Source: Anaerolineales bacterium
GTDB lineage: Bacteria > Chloroflexota > Anaerolineae > JAAEKA01
NCBI GenBank assembly: GCA_020634615.1
Contig: JACKBI010000007.1
Span: 124,001-188,000 of the forward strand
DNA length: 64,000 bases
Direction of reading: 5' to 3'
Shown: piece after piece, positions 18,493-25,703 of the stretch
Numbering within the stretch: the stretch's first letter is position 1
Layout of the letters: every line of letters begins with the position of its first letter
Program-made: the position numbers and the translations under genes
Notes under the pieces: model-generated
Databases searched by the model: none
The model's input: only the letters and a program-made list of their open reading frames with translations
What the model was told of the DNA's origin: nothing

Positions 18493-19914
18493 ATGGATAT
18501 CAGTGAGAACAACCTGTCATCCGACGCGCTGCGTGACGATGTGGCCGCGGCGTTGTCGCAGTGGAGCAAGGGCGGCGCTGCCAGTCCACTCGGTTATCTG
18601 CGCCTGGTGCACAAGGCGCGCCAGGAGACCGGCGCCGGTGAGGTGCGCGCCGCCAACCAGGTGCTGTTGATGGGGGTCGATGCACTGGAGCGGGAGAGCG
18701 CGGAGCAGGCCAAGCTGCTGCGATGGCGGTATCTGGACGGATTGACGATGCTGCACGTCGCCAATCGCCTCAATCGCTCTGAGCCGGCCTGCTATCGTTT
18801 GCAGCGCCAGGCCATCGAACGGTTGGCCGAGATACTGCTGGCCAGCGAGCAGCAACTGCGAGATACCCAGGCCGCGCTGGCCGTCGAAAAGCTGGGCGTG
18901 CCGCCCTATGAGAGTCTTTTTGGCGTCGACAGCTTCGTTGACCGGTTGCTTGACATGCTGGCCGTCGCCGAAGCGCCCTGGCTTGTACTGCTCGAGGGCA
19001 TCGGCGGTATCGGCAAGACCAGCCTGGCCGATGCGCTGCTGCGCCGGGCCATTGGCGCCGGCGCGTTTGCGGGTTTCGGCTGGGTGACTGCCCGCCGTCA
19101 GATCCTGCGCCTCAGCGGCGCCATGAAGACCGTCGCGACGCCAACCCTCACCACCGATGAATTGATCGAGTGCCTGGCAAAGCAGCTTATGCCGGACACG
19201 CCGCTGCCTCTGCCCTTCAGAGTGGATACAACTCTTCCTCTCCTGCGCGGCCGGCTCAATGCTCGTCCCCACCTGATCGTAGTAGATAACCTGGAAACCG
19301 TGATCGACCTGGAGACGCTTCTGCCGACATTGCGTTTGCTGGCGAAACCAAGCAAGTTTGTGCTGACCTCCCGCAGCAGTCTGCAGGACGAAGCCAGCAT
19401 CTACCATTTTCCAGTGCCAGAGCTATCCCAGCACCACGCCATGCAGCTCCTGCGTCACGAAGCCCGGTCGCGCAACGCCCATTTGCTGGCGGCGGCCAGC
19501 GATGAGGATTTGCGCAGCATCACGGCGACTGTAGGTGGCAATCCGCTGGCGCTGCGGCTGGTGGTCGGTCAGACGCTGATCCACGACCTGCCAGCCATTC
19601 TGGACTCCCTGCGCGCTGCCCGCGGCCAGGCCATCCAACAGCTCTACAGCTATATCTACAGACAGGCATGGGAGGGACTGAACGAGACTGCCCAACGCGC
19701 CTTGCTGGCTATGCCGCTGATGCCGCCGCCGGGACGCGACGCCGCCTTCCTCAGCCGAGTCAGCGGTCTGGCGCTGTCGGACGTGCAGAACGCCCTCAGC
19801 ATGCTGGTGAATCTGAACCTGGTCGATCGCGGCGGCGATCTGCAAAGCAGTTGCTATTCGATCCATCCCCTGACCCGTACTTTTCTGCTGGAGCAAGTCG
19901 CGAAATGGCACTAG
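18493..19914 (+). CDS. HTH-STAND (NB-ARC-like) ATPase, probable transcription regulator
   Basis: The protein has 473 residues, starting at ATG 18493 (GGGAAAAC upstream). Residues about 70-115 resemble a sigma-70 region 4/HTH segment (LRWRYLDGLTMLHVANRLNR, then YRLQRQAIERLAEIL). An NB-ARC/STAND ATPase follows: Walker A EGIGGIGKTS (168-177), Walker B PHLIVVDNLE (about 257-266), the sensor strand KFVLTSRSS (about 292-300), GNPLALRLV (GxP motif, about 350) and a winged-helix-like segment closing with YSIHPLTRTFLLEQV. It ends in TAG inside the first codons of the TPR gene (10-bp overlap), so the two proteins together equal a MalT/STAND-TPR regulator cut in two. It is divergent from the TGATAR-controlled genes and is the most plausible local regulator (inference). 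Confidence 0.78.
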   Translation: MDISENNLSSDALRDDVAAALSQWSKGGAASPLGYLRLVHKARQETGAGEVRAANQVLLMGVDALERESAEQAKLLRWRYLDGLTMLHVANRLNRSEPACYRLQRQAIERLAEILLASEQQLRDTQAALAVEKLGVPPYESLFGVDSFVDRLLDMLAVAEAPWLVLLEGIGGIGKTSLADALLRRAIGAGAFAGFGWVTARRQILRLSGAMKTVATPTLTTDELIECLAKQLMPDTPLPLPFRVDTTLPLLRGRLNARPHLIVVDNLETVIDLETLLPTLRLLAKPSKFVLTSRSSLQDEASIYHFPVPELSQHHAMQLLRHEARSRNAHLLAAASDEDLRSITATVGGNPLALRLVVGQTLIHDLPAILDSLRAARGQAIQQLYSYIYRQAWEGLNETAQRALLAMPLMPPPGRDAAFLSRVSGLALSDVQNALSMLVNLNLVDRGGDLQSSCYSIHPLTRTFLLEQVAKWH

Positions 19915-21119
19915 GCGCTCCCCTCGATGCTCCCTCGCTCTTCCTGTCCTACATTGTCAACACTGCCCGGGCCGCGCTGGAGCAGATCGAGGCAACAGGC
20001 GCAGCCTTGCCGGCAGATGAAGACCGCGACCTGGCATTACATTCGCTGGACTATGCGCTGAAATTGCCTGACGCCTGGTCCGTGACTGGCAGCCTGCTGA
20101 CCGCGCTTGCGCCGAAGATGGAGCGCGCCGGTTATCGCCACGATTGGATTGCCTACCTGGACGCCGGCATCGACGCCAGCCAGCAGTGCGGCGATCAGGC
20201 GACCGAAGCCGAGCTGCGCCTACAAAAAGGGATCCTCCACCAGTTGCTGGCCGAATACCATGAAGCCGATGGCGAATACTTACTCAGCGAGGCCGGGTTT
20301 GCTGCCCTGCCAGATCAGCGCGCGCTGGCGCGTGTGCTCAATCGCCGCGCCTTTGTGGCGCGCCGGCAGGGTCGTCACGCGGATGCAGAACGTCTGGCCG
20401 CGTCAGCCATGGCGCTGTTGGCTGCTGATGACGCGGAACTGGGCTACACCTATCAGGTTCTGGGAACCATCGCCTATGACCGGATGCAATGGCAGGAGGC
20501 GGCGCGCTGTTTTCGGCTTTCGCTGGACCTGCTGCGGCAAGGCGACGATCGGCGCTTGCAGGGCTGGGCGCATTCCAACCTGGGATTGGCGCTCTGGCAG
20601 ACGGGCGATCTCGTCGGCGCGGAGGCGCAATTGTTGCAGGCCATCGATCTGTTTGCCCTGATCGGCGACCCGATCCATCAATCGGTGGCGCGCATGAATC
20701 TCGGCAATGTCCTGGTGGCGCGGGGTGAGTTGGAGCAGGCGCTGCTGGTCTATGGCGAGGCTGAGGCGGTCTTTCGCAAGGCGCACGACATCGAGCGGCT
20801 GGCCTCGGTCAACAACAACATCGGCAAGGTCTGTCGTGATCTCGGCCGGCCCGCTGAGGCGTTGCCTTTTTGCCGCCAGGCTGTCAGCTACTATCAGCAA
20901 ACCCGCCAGCCGGCTGAACTGGTCATCGCCAGCGAAAGCCTGGGCGAGACTCTCCTGGCGCTGGAAGACTGGTCCGGCGCAGCAGAGACGTTTCTGACAG
21001 CGCTGGACAGGCTTCCAACGGTGGAAAACGAAGATTGGCGGGCCGAAACTGCCGAACGGATCAACGGCTACCTGCAACAGATCGACCAGCAGGCGGGGAC
21101 TCTTTCGTCAGCCGATTAG
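19905..21119 (+). CDS. Tetratricopeptide-repeat protein, C-terminal partner of the HTH-STAND protein
   Basis: The ATG at 19905 overlaps the preceding stop by 10 bp (the shared stretch is ATGGCACTAG), with GGAG about 12 bp upstream, so translational coupling is likely. The protein has 404 residues. About seven TPR units are visible, with typical positions such as AELRLQKGILHQLLAEYHEA, LGYTYQVLGTIAYDRMQWQE, GWAHSNLGLALWQTGDLVGA, SVARMNLGNVLVARGELEQA and ASVNNNIGKVCRDLGRPAEA. TPR domains in STAND regulators bind the inducing ligand or peptide. A C-terminal domain encoded separately is unusual; a one-base frameshift in an originally fused gene is the alternative. It ends tail to tail with the small peptide gene. 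Confidence 0.78.
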   Translation: MALGAPLDAPSLFLSYIVNTARAALEQIEATGAALPADEDRDLALHSLDYALKLPDAWSVTGSLLTALAPKMERAGYRHDWIAYLDAGIDASQQCGDQATEAELRLQKGILHQLLAEYHEADGEYLLSEAGFAALPDQRALARVLNRRAFVARRQGRHADAERLAASAMALLAADDAELGYTYQVLGTIAYDRMQWQEAARCFRLSLDLLRQGDDRRLQGWAHSNLGLALWQTGDLVGAEAQLLQAIDLFALIGDPIHQSVARMNLGNVLVARGELEQALLVYGEAEAVFRKAHDIERLASVNNNIGKVCRDLGRPAEALPFCRQAVSYYQQTRQPAELVIASESLGETLLALEDWSGAAETFLTALDRLPTVENEDWRAETAERINGYLQQIDQQAGTLSSAD

Positions 21120-21289
21120 CCGCAGGTGCTGCCGGTGCAACTGCTGGCAGGCGCGCTGTCCAGATTAGCCGCCATGACACTCGCGCCGGGGGATCGATCC
21201 GGCAGCGTAGCGCCAGGTGCCAGCAGGCTGGCAACCAGCAACAGCGCCATCGCAGACAACTTCAGATTATGGAACCAGTGGACTTTCAT
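21116..21289 (-). CDS. 57-residue exported pre-peptide with C-terminal CxxxxC motif
   Basis: The ATG at 21289 is fixed by a strong SD (GGAGGAAG, 5 bp). The N-terminus is a signal-peptide-like stretch: MKVHWFHNLKLSAMALLLVA, SLLAPGATL. The remaining about 30 residues end in SSCTGSTCG, giving a Cys-X4-Cys near the C-terminus. The stop codon overlaps the stop region of the TPR gene by 4 bp (convergent genes). Size, signal-like start and adjacency to a STAND/TPR regulator recall peptide-pheromone/TPR-receptor pairs such as PapR/PlcR and Phr/Rap, but no sequence homology to those is claimed. A short lipoprotein is unlikely because there is no lipobox. Confidence 0.55.
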   Translation of the reverse strand: MKVHWFHNLKLSAMALLLVASLLAPGATLPDRSPGASVMAANLDSAPASSCTGSTCG

Positions 21290-21411
21290 GCGACTTCCTC
21301 CTTGAAACGCTACAGAGTTGGCGAGGTAAGGGATCTTGCTGTCGCAGCCGTTCACTTGCTTGCCCCGCTCAACCAGCTTGGGTGTTGATGTTGAGCATTG
21401 ATGCGTAACGG

Positions 21412-21436
21412 GTCGACAATCTGTCGCGACTGTCGA
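21412..21436. promoter_or_regulatory. Inverted repeat upstream of the pre-peptide gene
   Basis: CGACAATCTGTCG (21414-21426) is an imperfect-centre palindrome, CGACA-ATC-TGTCG, followed at once by CGACTGTCGA, which repeats the half-site. It lies about 130 bp upstream of the pre-peptide start and about 165 bp before moeA. It looks like a dyad operator, but no regulator is identified. The rest of 21290-21565 holds nothing else recognisable. Confidence 0.3.
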
Positions 21437-21565
21437 AAACGCCGGGTGGGGTCGAAATGGAGGAGGTTCTTGCAAGTTTCCGGGGTCTGGATCGGGGACA
21501 AATCGTTCATGTTGCGAATATTGTTGTTTCCCTCAACTTCACAGCGCGCCCGCCTTGTCCGTGAC

Positions 21566-21593
21566 TTGCCACCCAACGCGCCATCCGTATAAT
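21566..21593 (+). promoter_or_regulatory. Promoter of moeA, leaderless arrangement
   Basis: TTGCCA (21566-21571), a 16-bp spacer and TATAAT (21588-21593) lie directly before the moeA ATG at 21602. The expected transcription start falls at or within 2-3 bases of the start codon and no SD is present, so the mRNA is probably leaderless. Confidence 0.6.
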
Positions 21594-21601
21594 CTTGTGT
21601 C

Positions 21602-22891
21602 ATGCGAGAATCCTCTTATCCCCTGGTTTCAGTTGAGGACGCGCTGGCCGGCGTGTTGAGCCGTGTCGCGCCGATGCAGGTCCGCGAGTTGCCGTTGCAG
21701 GAGGCGTTGGGTCTGGTTCTGGCGGAGGATGTCCACGCCGCTCTCGACCTGCCTTCGTTCCGCGCCGCCGTGGTCGACGGGTTCGCCCTGAGGGCGGCCG
21801 ATGGCAGCGCGGCGCGGCGTCTGGTCGGCGAACAGATGGCCGGCGCGCCGCTTGATCTGGACGTCGACGCGGGCACGGCCGTGCGCATCACTACAGGCGC
21901 GCCCGTGCCGCCCGGAGCGGATGTCGTCATCAAGGTCGAGTTGTCGGACGAGGAGTCGGGCTGGGTGACACCGCACCAGGGCGAGACGCTGATGGCGGGC
22001 CAGAACATTCGGCCGGTCGGGTCGGACATCGCGGCTGGCGAACTGGTGCTGCGCGCCGGTCAGATGTTAGGACCCGCGGAGCTTGGCATGCTGGCATCGC
22101 TGGGCCGGTCGCATGCACCGGTGCATCGACGTCCGCTGGTCGGCGTGTTTTCGACGGGAGACGAACTGGCGGACTTTGGGCAGGTGCTGGGGCCGGGCCA
22201 GATCTACGACAGCAACCGGGCGACTTTGCTGGCCGCGGTGGCCCAGGCCGGCGGCCAGCCTCTGGATCTCGGCATTTTGCGCGATCAGCCGGGCGAACTG
22301 GAGCGCGGCCTGGCGCGTGGGCTGGCGCAGGCCGACGTGCTGGTGACTTCGGGCGGTGTCAGCATGGGCGAGCTGGATCTGCTCAAGCCATTGCTGGAAC
22401 GTTGGGGAGCGGTGCATTTTGGCCGGGTGCGCATGAAGCCGGGCAAGCCGCTGACCTTTGCCACGTTGCCGGCGCGCGGTGCAGACGGCGAGATCGCCGC
22501 CGGCCAGCCGGCCCGGCCTGTCTTTGCCCTGCCCGGCAATCCTGTCTCGTCGCTGGTGACTTTTCAGTTGTTTGTGCGGCCGGCCATCCGTCGCATGCTG
22601 GGTATCGGGCATGCCGGTCTGCCGTTTCTGGAAGTGACACTGGGCCACAGCTTTCGACTCGACCCGGAGCGCGCCGAATTTCACCGGGTCACTCTCACGC
22701 GTGAAGATGGGCAGATCGTGGCGCGTTCTACGGGCAGCCAGGCATCCAGCCGTCTGCTGTCGGCCGCTGGCGCCGACGGGCTGCTGGTACTGGAGCAGGC
22801 CGACGGTCTGTTGCCAGCCGGCTCGCGGCGGCCGGTCTTGCTGCTAAACGACAACTGGCTGGCTACACCGGAGGATGACAGGAGTGGATGA
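21602..22891 (+). CDS. moeA: Molybdopterin molybdenumtransferase MoeA
   Basis: The protein has 429 residues, the usual MoeA length. MoeA inserts molybdate into adenylylated molybdopterin. Recognisable segments, in order: VSVEDALAGVL, the domain III/I entry LPSFRAAVVDGFALRA (equivalent of the DGYA motif), GAPVPPGADVVIKVE, FSTGDEL, GQIYDSNRATL, VLVTSGGVSMGELDLL, RVRMKPGKPLTFA, VFALPGNPVSSLVTFQ, and a C-terminal domain IV. It is followed by moaC with a 17-bp overlap, giving a molybdenum cofactor operon. The upstream promoter implies a leaderless message. Confidence 0.95.
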   Translation: MRESSYPLVSVEDALAGVLSRVAPMQVRELPLQEALGLVLAEDVHAALDLPSFRAAVVDGFALRAADGSAARRLVGEQMAGAPLDLDVDAGTAVRITTGAPVPPGADVVIKVELSDEESGWVTPHQGETLMAGQNIRPVGSDIAAGELVLRAGQMLGPAELGMLASLGRSHAPVHRRPLVGVFSTGDELADFGQVLGPGQIYDSNRATLLAAVAQAGGQPLDLGILRDQPGELERGLARGLAQADVLVTSGGVSMGELDLLKPLLERWGAVHFGRVRMKPGKPLTFATLPARGADGEIAAGQPARPVFALPGNPVSSLVTFQLFVRPAIRRMLGIGHAGLPFLEVTLGHSFRLDPERAEFHRVTLTREDGQIVARSTGSQASSRLLSAAGADGLLVLEQADGLLPAGSRRPVLLLNDNWLATPEDDRSG

Positions 22892-23390
22892 CAAGCTGAC
22901 ACATCTCGACGACAGCGGTGCGGCGCGCATGGTGGACGTGGGCGCGAAGGACGAGAGCGAACGGGTGGCGGTGGCGCGCGGCGAGGTGCACATGTCGCCC
23001 GCGACGTTGGTTGCCATCCGCGCCGGGGACCTTCCCAAGGGTGACGTGCTTGGCACAGCGCGCATCGCCGGCATCATGGCTGCCAAGCGGACACCTGAGA
23101 TCATCCCGCTCTGTCACCCGTTGCTGCTGAGCCAGGTGGCGGTCGATCTCGAACTTGACGAGGCGGGCAGTCGGGTTGTCATAACGGCAACCGTGCGCTG
23201 CCGCGGCAAGACGGGTGTCGAGATGGAGGCGTTGACCGCGGTTTCAGCCGCGGCGCTGACAGTCTATGACATGGCCAAGGCGATGGAGAAGGGCATGACG
23301 ATCACGGGTATCCGGCTGCTGGAGAAGCGGGGAGGGAAGAGCGGCCCGTGGAGAGCAGGAGAGCGGGAGAGGGGGCGAGAAGGGAAATGA
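22875..23390 (+). CDS. moaC: Cyclic pyranopterin monophosphate synthase MoaC
   Basis: The protein has 171 residues. MoaC converts the MoaA product to cyclic pyranopterin monophosphate. Signatures are clear: LTHLDDSGAARMVDVGAKDE, AGIMAAKRTPEIIPLCHPLL, VRCRGKTGVEMEALTAVSAA, ALTVYDMAKAMEKGMTI, and the final LLEKRGGKSG. The ATG at 22875 overlaps moeA; an in-frame GTG at 22884 is an alternative, and the SD is ambiguous because GGAGG directly abuts the ATG. The last about 13 residues after GKSG are low-complexity (RAGERERGREGK) and merge into the downstream repeat-rich DNA, suggesting that the stop codon was displaced by repeat insertion. Confidence 0.93.
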   Translation: MTGVDDKLTHLDDSGAARMVDVGAKDESERVAVARGEVHMSPATLVAIRAGDLPKGDVLGTARIAGIMAAKRTPEIIPLCHPLLLSQVAVDLELDEAGSRVVITATVRCRGKTGVEMEALTAVSAAALTVYDMAKAMEKGMTITGIRLLEKRGGKSGPWRAGERERGREGK

Positions 23391-23432
23391 GGGAACGGAT
23401 GGAAATCAGGGCAAACGGAACTGCTGACGTTT

Positions 23433-23508
23433 CACGATACGCCATAGGCAGTACGCGATACGCCATACGAATTACGCAATACGCAACCTGCAACCTGCAA
23501 CCTGCAAC
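23433..23508. repeat. Short degenerate direct repeats between moaC and moaD-moaE
   Basis: A tract of imperfect TACGCNATACG units (ACGATACGCCATA, TACGCGATACGCCATACG, TTACGCAATACGCAA) is followed by three exact CAACCTG heptamers plus CAAC (23484-23508). The units are too short for CRISPR. It resembles slippage-grown intergenic tracts found in some Chloroflexota. Confidence 0.6.
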
Positions 23509-23516
23509 TCCGTATC

Positions 23517-24299
23517 ATGACTGACACAATCACAGTTCAGGTCAGGTTTTTCGCATCGGTGCGGCAGGCGGTGGGTGAGGGCCGGGTGGTGCGCAATTTG
23601 CCAGACGGCGCGACGGTGGCCGATTTACTGGCTGCGCTGGCAGTTGATTACCCGCGGCTGCCGACCGCCAGCGGGACCATCTACGCCGCGCTGAACAAGG
23701 CGTATGTGCGCGAGGACGCTGTGTTGCATGACGGTGACGAGGTGGCGTTCTTTCCACCGGTGAGCGGAGGGCAGGATCGCAGGCTTTTCGAGATCACCGT
23801 TGAGCCGTTGTCGCTGGATGATGTGGCGAGCCGGGTGGCGTCGCCCGGTCACGGCGCGATCACAGTGTTCGCCGGCATGGTGCGCGGCGAGACGGATCTC
23901 GATTCGCCCTTTGCGGCCGCGCCGCCTGAGGTGACGCCTGCAGACGGCGGTACGCGGCTGGTCACCGATTTTCTGGAATATGAGGCCTACGCGGAGATGG
24001 CCGAACCGATGCTGGCCGCGCTGGGCGACGAAATCCGGGCGCGCTGGCCGCAGATCAGCGCAGTCAGCATCCTGCACCGGGTCGGGCGTATCGAGGTCGG
24101 CGAGGCCAGCGTGGTGATTGCCGTCGCTGCGGCCCATCGCAAGGGAACGTTTGACGCGTGCAGCTTCGCGATTGAGCGGCTGAAAGCGGTTGTGCCGATC
24201 TGGAAAAAAGAGGTCGGCAGCGACGGCCAGTGGTGGGTCGAGGGGCCGCGGGAAGCCAACGATGCGGCGCCTGTGGGCGATTTCTTTGACCCTCTTTGA
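23517..24299 (+). CDS. MoaD-MoaE fusion: molybdopterin synthase small and large subunits
   Basis: This 260-residue protein joins two families. Residues 1-85 are MoaD (ubiquitin-like): VQVRFFASVRQAVGEGRV, TVADLLAALA, YAALNKAYV, LHDGDEVAFFPPVSGG. Residues 88-255 are MoaE: FEITVEPLSLDDVASRVASP, GAITVFAGMVRGE, LEYEAYAEMAEPML, VSILHRVGRIEVGEASVVIA, HRKGTFDACSFAIERLK, VPIWKKEV. MoaD needs a free C-terminal Gly-Gly to become a thiocarboxylate; here Gly84-Gly85 are followed directly by QDRRLF, so cleavage after Gly-Gly is probably needed, as described for mycobacterial MoaX. There is no obvious SD before the ATG. The gene is immediately followed by the rnpB promoter. Confidence 0.93.
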   Translation: MTDTITVQVRFFASVRQAVGEGRVVRNLPDGATVADLLAALAVDYPRLPTASGTIYAALNKAYVREDAVLHDGDEVAFFPPVSGGQDRRLFEITVEPLSLDDVASRVASPGHGAITVFAGMVRGETDLDSPFAAAPPEVTPADGGTRLVTDFLEYEAYAEMAEPMLAALGDEIRARWPQISAVSILHRVGRIEVGEASVVIAVAAAHRKGTFDACSFAIERLKAVVPIWKKEVGSDGQWWVEGPREANDAAPVGDFFDPL

Positions 24300-24300
24300 G

Positions 24301-24330
24301 TTGACAACCGTTTGGGGGCCGTGGTATAAT
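24301..24330 (+). promoter_or_regulatory. Consensus sigma-70-type promoter of the RNase P RNA gene
   Basis: TTGACA (24301-24306), an 18-bp spacer and TATAAT (24325-24330), both perfect hexamers. The -35 starts 2 bp after the moaD-moaE stop codon. The transcription start would be near 24337, leaving a short 5' leader before the P1 helix at 24374. Confidence 0.85.
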
Positions 24331-24373
24331 CCCGCTCGTTACGGCGCACTACCTTAACATTCAAAAAGGTTTG

Positions 24374-24794
24374 ACAGGTTGGAGATCCGTCGCTGGCGGC
24401 CCGGTTTATCCGTGCGGCCAGAGGAACTTCCCGACTCCCGCTCGTGCTTTACAGCACGGGAAGGTTGCCTCACGAAACAGCAAGTGAGGGCGGCAGGCTG
24501 GCAACAGCCTGGCGACTACAACCGCAACAGAAAGCACACCCGGCGATGCGTCGTCAGACGAGCGTCAGGGCTGAAACGGTGGGGTAAGAGCCCACCAGCG
24601 GTGGCAGCGATGTCATCGGCTGGGCGAGCGTGCAACTGGGAGCAAGGCGAGTGGGCCGGGCCTCTTCGAGGTTTGGTCTCGTCGCAGCGGCGACGGCGAG
24701 GCTGGGCAACACCCAGCAAGCCAGGAGCAGCCTCAGGCGTCAGCCTGAGAGACAGATGACGGGTTTAACAGAATCGGGAGTACATCCAGCCTGT
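24374..24794 (+). ncRNA. rnpB: RNase P RNA (bacterial type A-like), unusual P4
   Basis: Catalytic RNA that removes 5' leaders from tRNA precursors, placed directly before a tRNA array. P1 is formed by ACAGGTTGGA (24374-24383) and TCCAGCCTGT (24785-24794). Diagnostic parts: the GAGGAA block (24421), ACAGAAAGCACACC (about 24528), GGTGGGGTAAGAGCCCACC (about 24581-24599) and CAGCGG, and the 3' conserved ACAGAA (24768-24773). P4 pairs ACU-U-CCCGA (24426-24434) with UCGGGAGU (24774-24781), with the U bulge kept. The usual sequence is AAG-U-CCGGG with CCCGGCUU, so several pairs differ by double changes. A short U run follows at 24794. Confidence 0.9.
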
Positions 24795-24816
24795 TTTTAG
24801 TCCGCCGTCCACACAT

Positions 24817-24899
24817 GCCGACGTGGCGGAATTGGCAGACGCTGCAGACTTAGGATCTGTTGCCCCTAGGGCGTGGAGGTTCGAGTCCTCTCGTCGGCA
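24817..24899 (+). tRNA. tRNA-Leu (anticodon UAG)
   Basis: Acceptor GCCGACG (24817-24823) pairs with CGTCGGC (24892-24898), discriminator A. The anticodon stem GCAGA/TCTGT encloses CTTAGGA, anticodon TAG. A long variable arm and the GGTTCGAGTCC T-arm are present. CCA is not fully encoded. Confidence 0.95.
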
Positions 24900-24923
24900 C
24901 TGTCCACAGTTGGCAGACAGTCG

Positions 24924-24996
<73 letters not shown>

Positions 24997-25041
24997 CTGG
25001 CGATCATCGTGCAGAGGAAATTGGTTCGGTTGATTGCATTT

Positions 25042-25119
<78 letters not shown>

Positions 25120-25187
25120 CAGATGGCTGATGGCAGAACGCAGACAGTACAATGACGTGCGGTCAGCGGCGTGCCATTAGCCATCTG
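25120..25187 (+). repeat. Long imperfect inverted repeat between tRNA-Gly and tRNA-Phe
   Basis: CAGATGGCTGATGGCA (25120-25135) and TGCCATTAGCCATCTG (25172-25187) can pair over 16 bp with one G-T; the loop is 36 nt. CTTTT follows, so it may act as a terminator or processing structure separating tRNA-Leu/Ala/Gly from tRNA-Phe/Gln. Confidence 0.5.
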
Positions 25188-25192
25188 CTTTT

Positions 25193-25268
25193 GCCGAGAT
25201 AGCTCAGTTGGTAGAGCACGCGACTGAAAATTGCGGTGTCCCCAGTTCAAGTCTGGGTCTCGGCACCA
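25193..25268 (+). tRNA. tRNA-Phe (anticodon GAA)
   Basis: GCCGAGA (25193-25199) pairs with TCTCGGC (25258-25264), followed by ACCA, so the CCA end is encoded. The anticodon stem CGCGA/TTGCG encloses CTGAAAA, anticodon GAA. It is the only tRNA of the cluster with an encoded CCA. Confidence 0.94.
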
Positions 25269-25281
25269 AGTTCGACATCGA

Positions 25282-25352
25282 TCGGGGATCGTCTAATGGC
25301 AGGACCGGGGACTTTGAATCCTCTAATCGTGGTTCGAATCCACGTCCCCGAG
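25282..25352 (+). tRNA. tRNA-Gln (anticodon UUG)
   Basis: TCGGGGA (25282-25288) pairs with TCCCCGA (25345-25351), discriminator G. The anticodon stem GGGGA/TCCTC encloses CTTTGAA, anticodon TTG. The U1-A72 start is typical of tRNA-Gln. Confidence 0.94.
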
Positions 25353-25383
25353 CTGAATTTGGACGATTGTGCCAAATGCGATC

Positions 25384-25416
25384 AGGAGACTCGACGAAAG
25401 TCGTAGTCTCCTTTTT
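25384..25416 (+). terminator. Rho-independent terminator of the tRNA cluster
   Basis: AGGAGACT-CGAC, GAAA loop, GTCG-T-AGTCTCCT, then TTTTT (25112+ bases of the tRNA array lie upstream). The stem is 12 bp with one bulged T, a stable GNRA-type loop and a U run. Confidence 0.85.
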
Positions 25417-25461
25417 GTTTTTTGGAACGTGATCAGGGGACTCTTTCGCCAAGGCGATTAG

Positions 25462-25484
25462 AGGACTCGTTGCGGAGTCCTTTG
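25462..25484 (+). terminator. Secondary hairpin after the tRNA terminator
   Basis: AGGACTC, GTTGCG loop, GAGTCCT, then TTG. It echoes the sequence of the main terminator 50 bp upstream (GGAGACT versus GGACTC) and may be a backup terminator. The rest of 25417-25620 shows no gene. Confidence 0.45.
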
Positions 25485-25628
25485 ATTGCCTCTTGCCAAA
25501 GGAGGGCCAAAATGGCTCGTTTGTCCGCCAAGTCCCACAAGGGATTGACCTGTACTCTAAACTATCGTGCCGGACAGTCATAGATGTAGAATAGGACTAC
25601 AGTCAAACATCAATCTGTGAGGTGCATC

Positions 25629-25703
25629 ATGAGCATGAACGATGAAGCGAAGATCGTCAACCAGCGTCTCGCTGCCAGTGTTACTGGGCAGGCGTTTCAT
25701 TGA
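25629..25703 (+). pseudogene. 24-codon open frame, possible truncated gene remnant
   Basis: ATG at 25629 with GAGG 8 bp upstream; reads MSMNDEAKIVNQRLAASVTG, QAFH and a stop at 25701. The last 23 bp overlap the 3' end of the reductase on the other strand. It has a plausible SD but no recognisable family; it could be the start of a gene cut off by rearrangement. Confidence 0.25.

Noticed and set aside
21301..21601. A longer 119-residue version of the small peptide gene starting at 21475
   Set aside because: The strong SD GGAGGAAG and the signal-like sequence fix the start at 21289; the upstream extension has no SD and non-signal composition.
23433..23508. Possible CRISPR array
   Set aside because: Units are 7-11 bp, degenerate and without unique spacers of constant length; no cas genes in the window.
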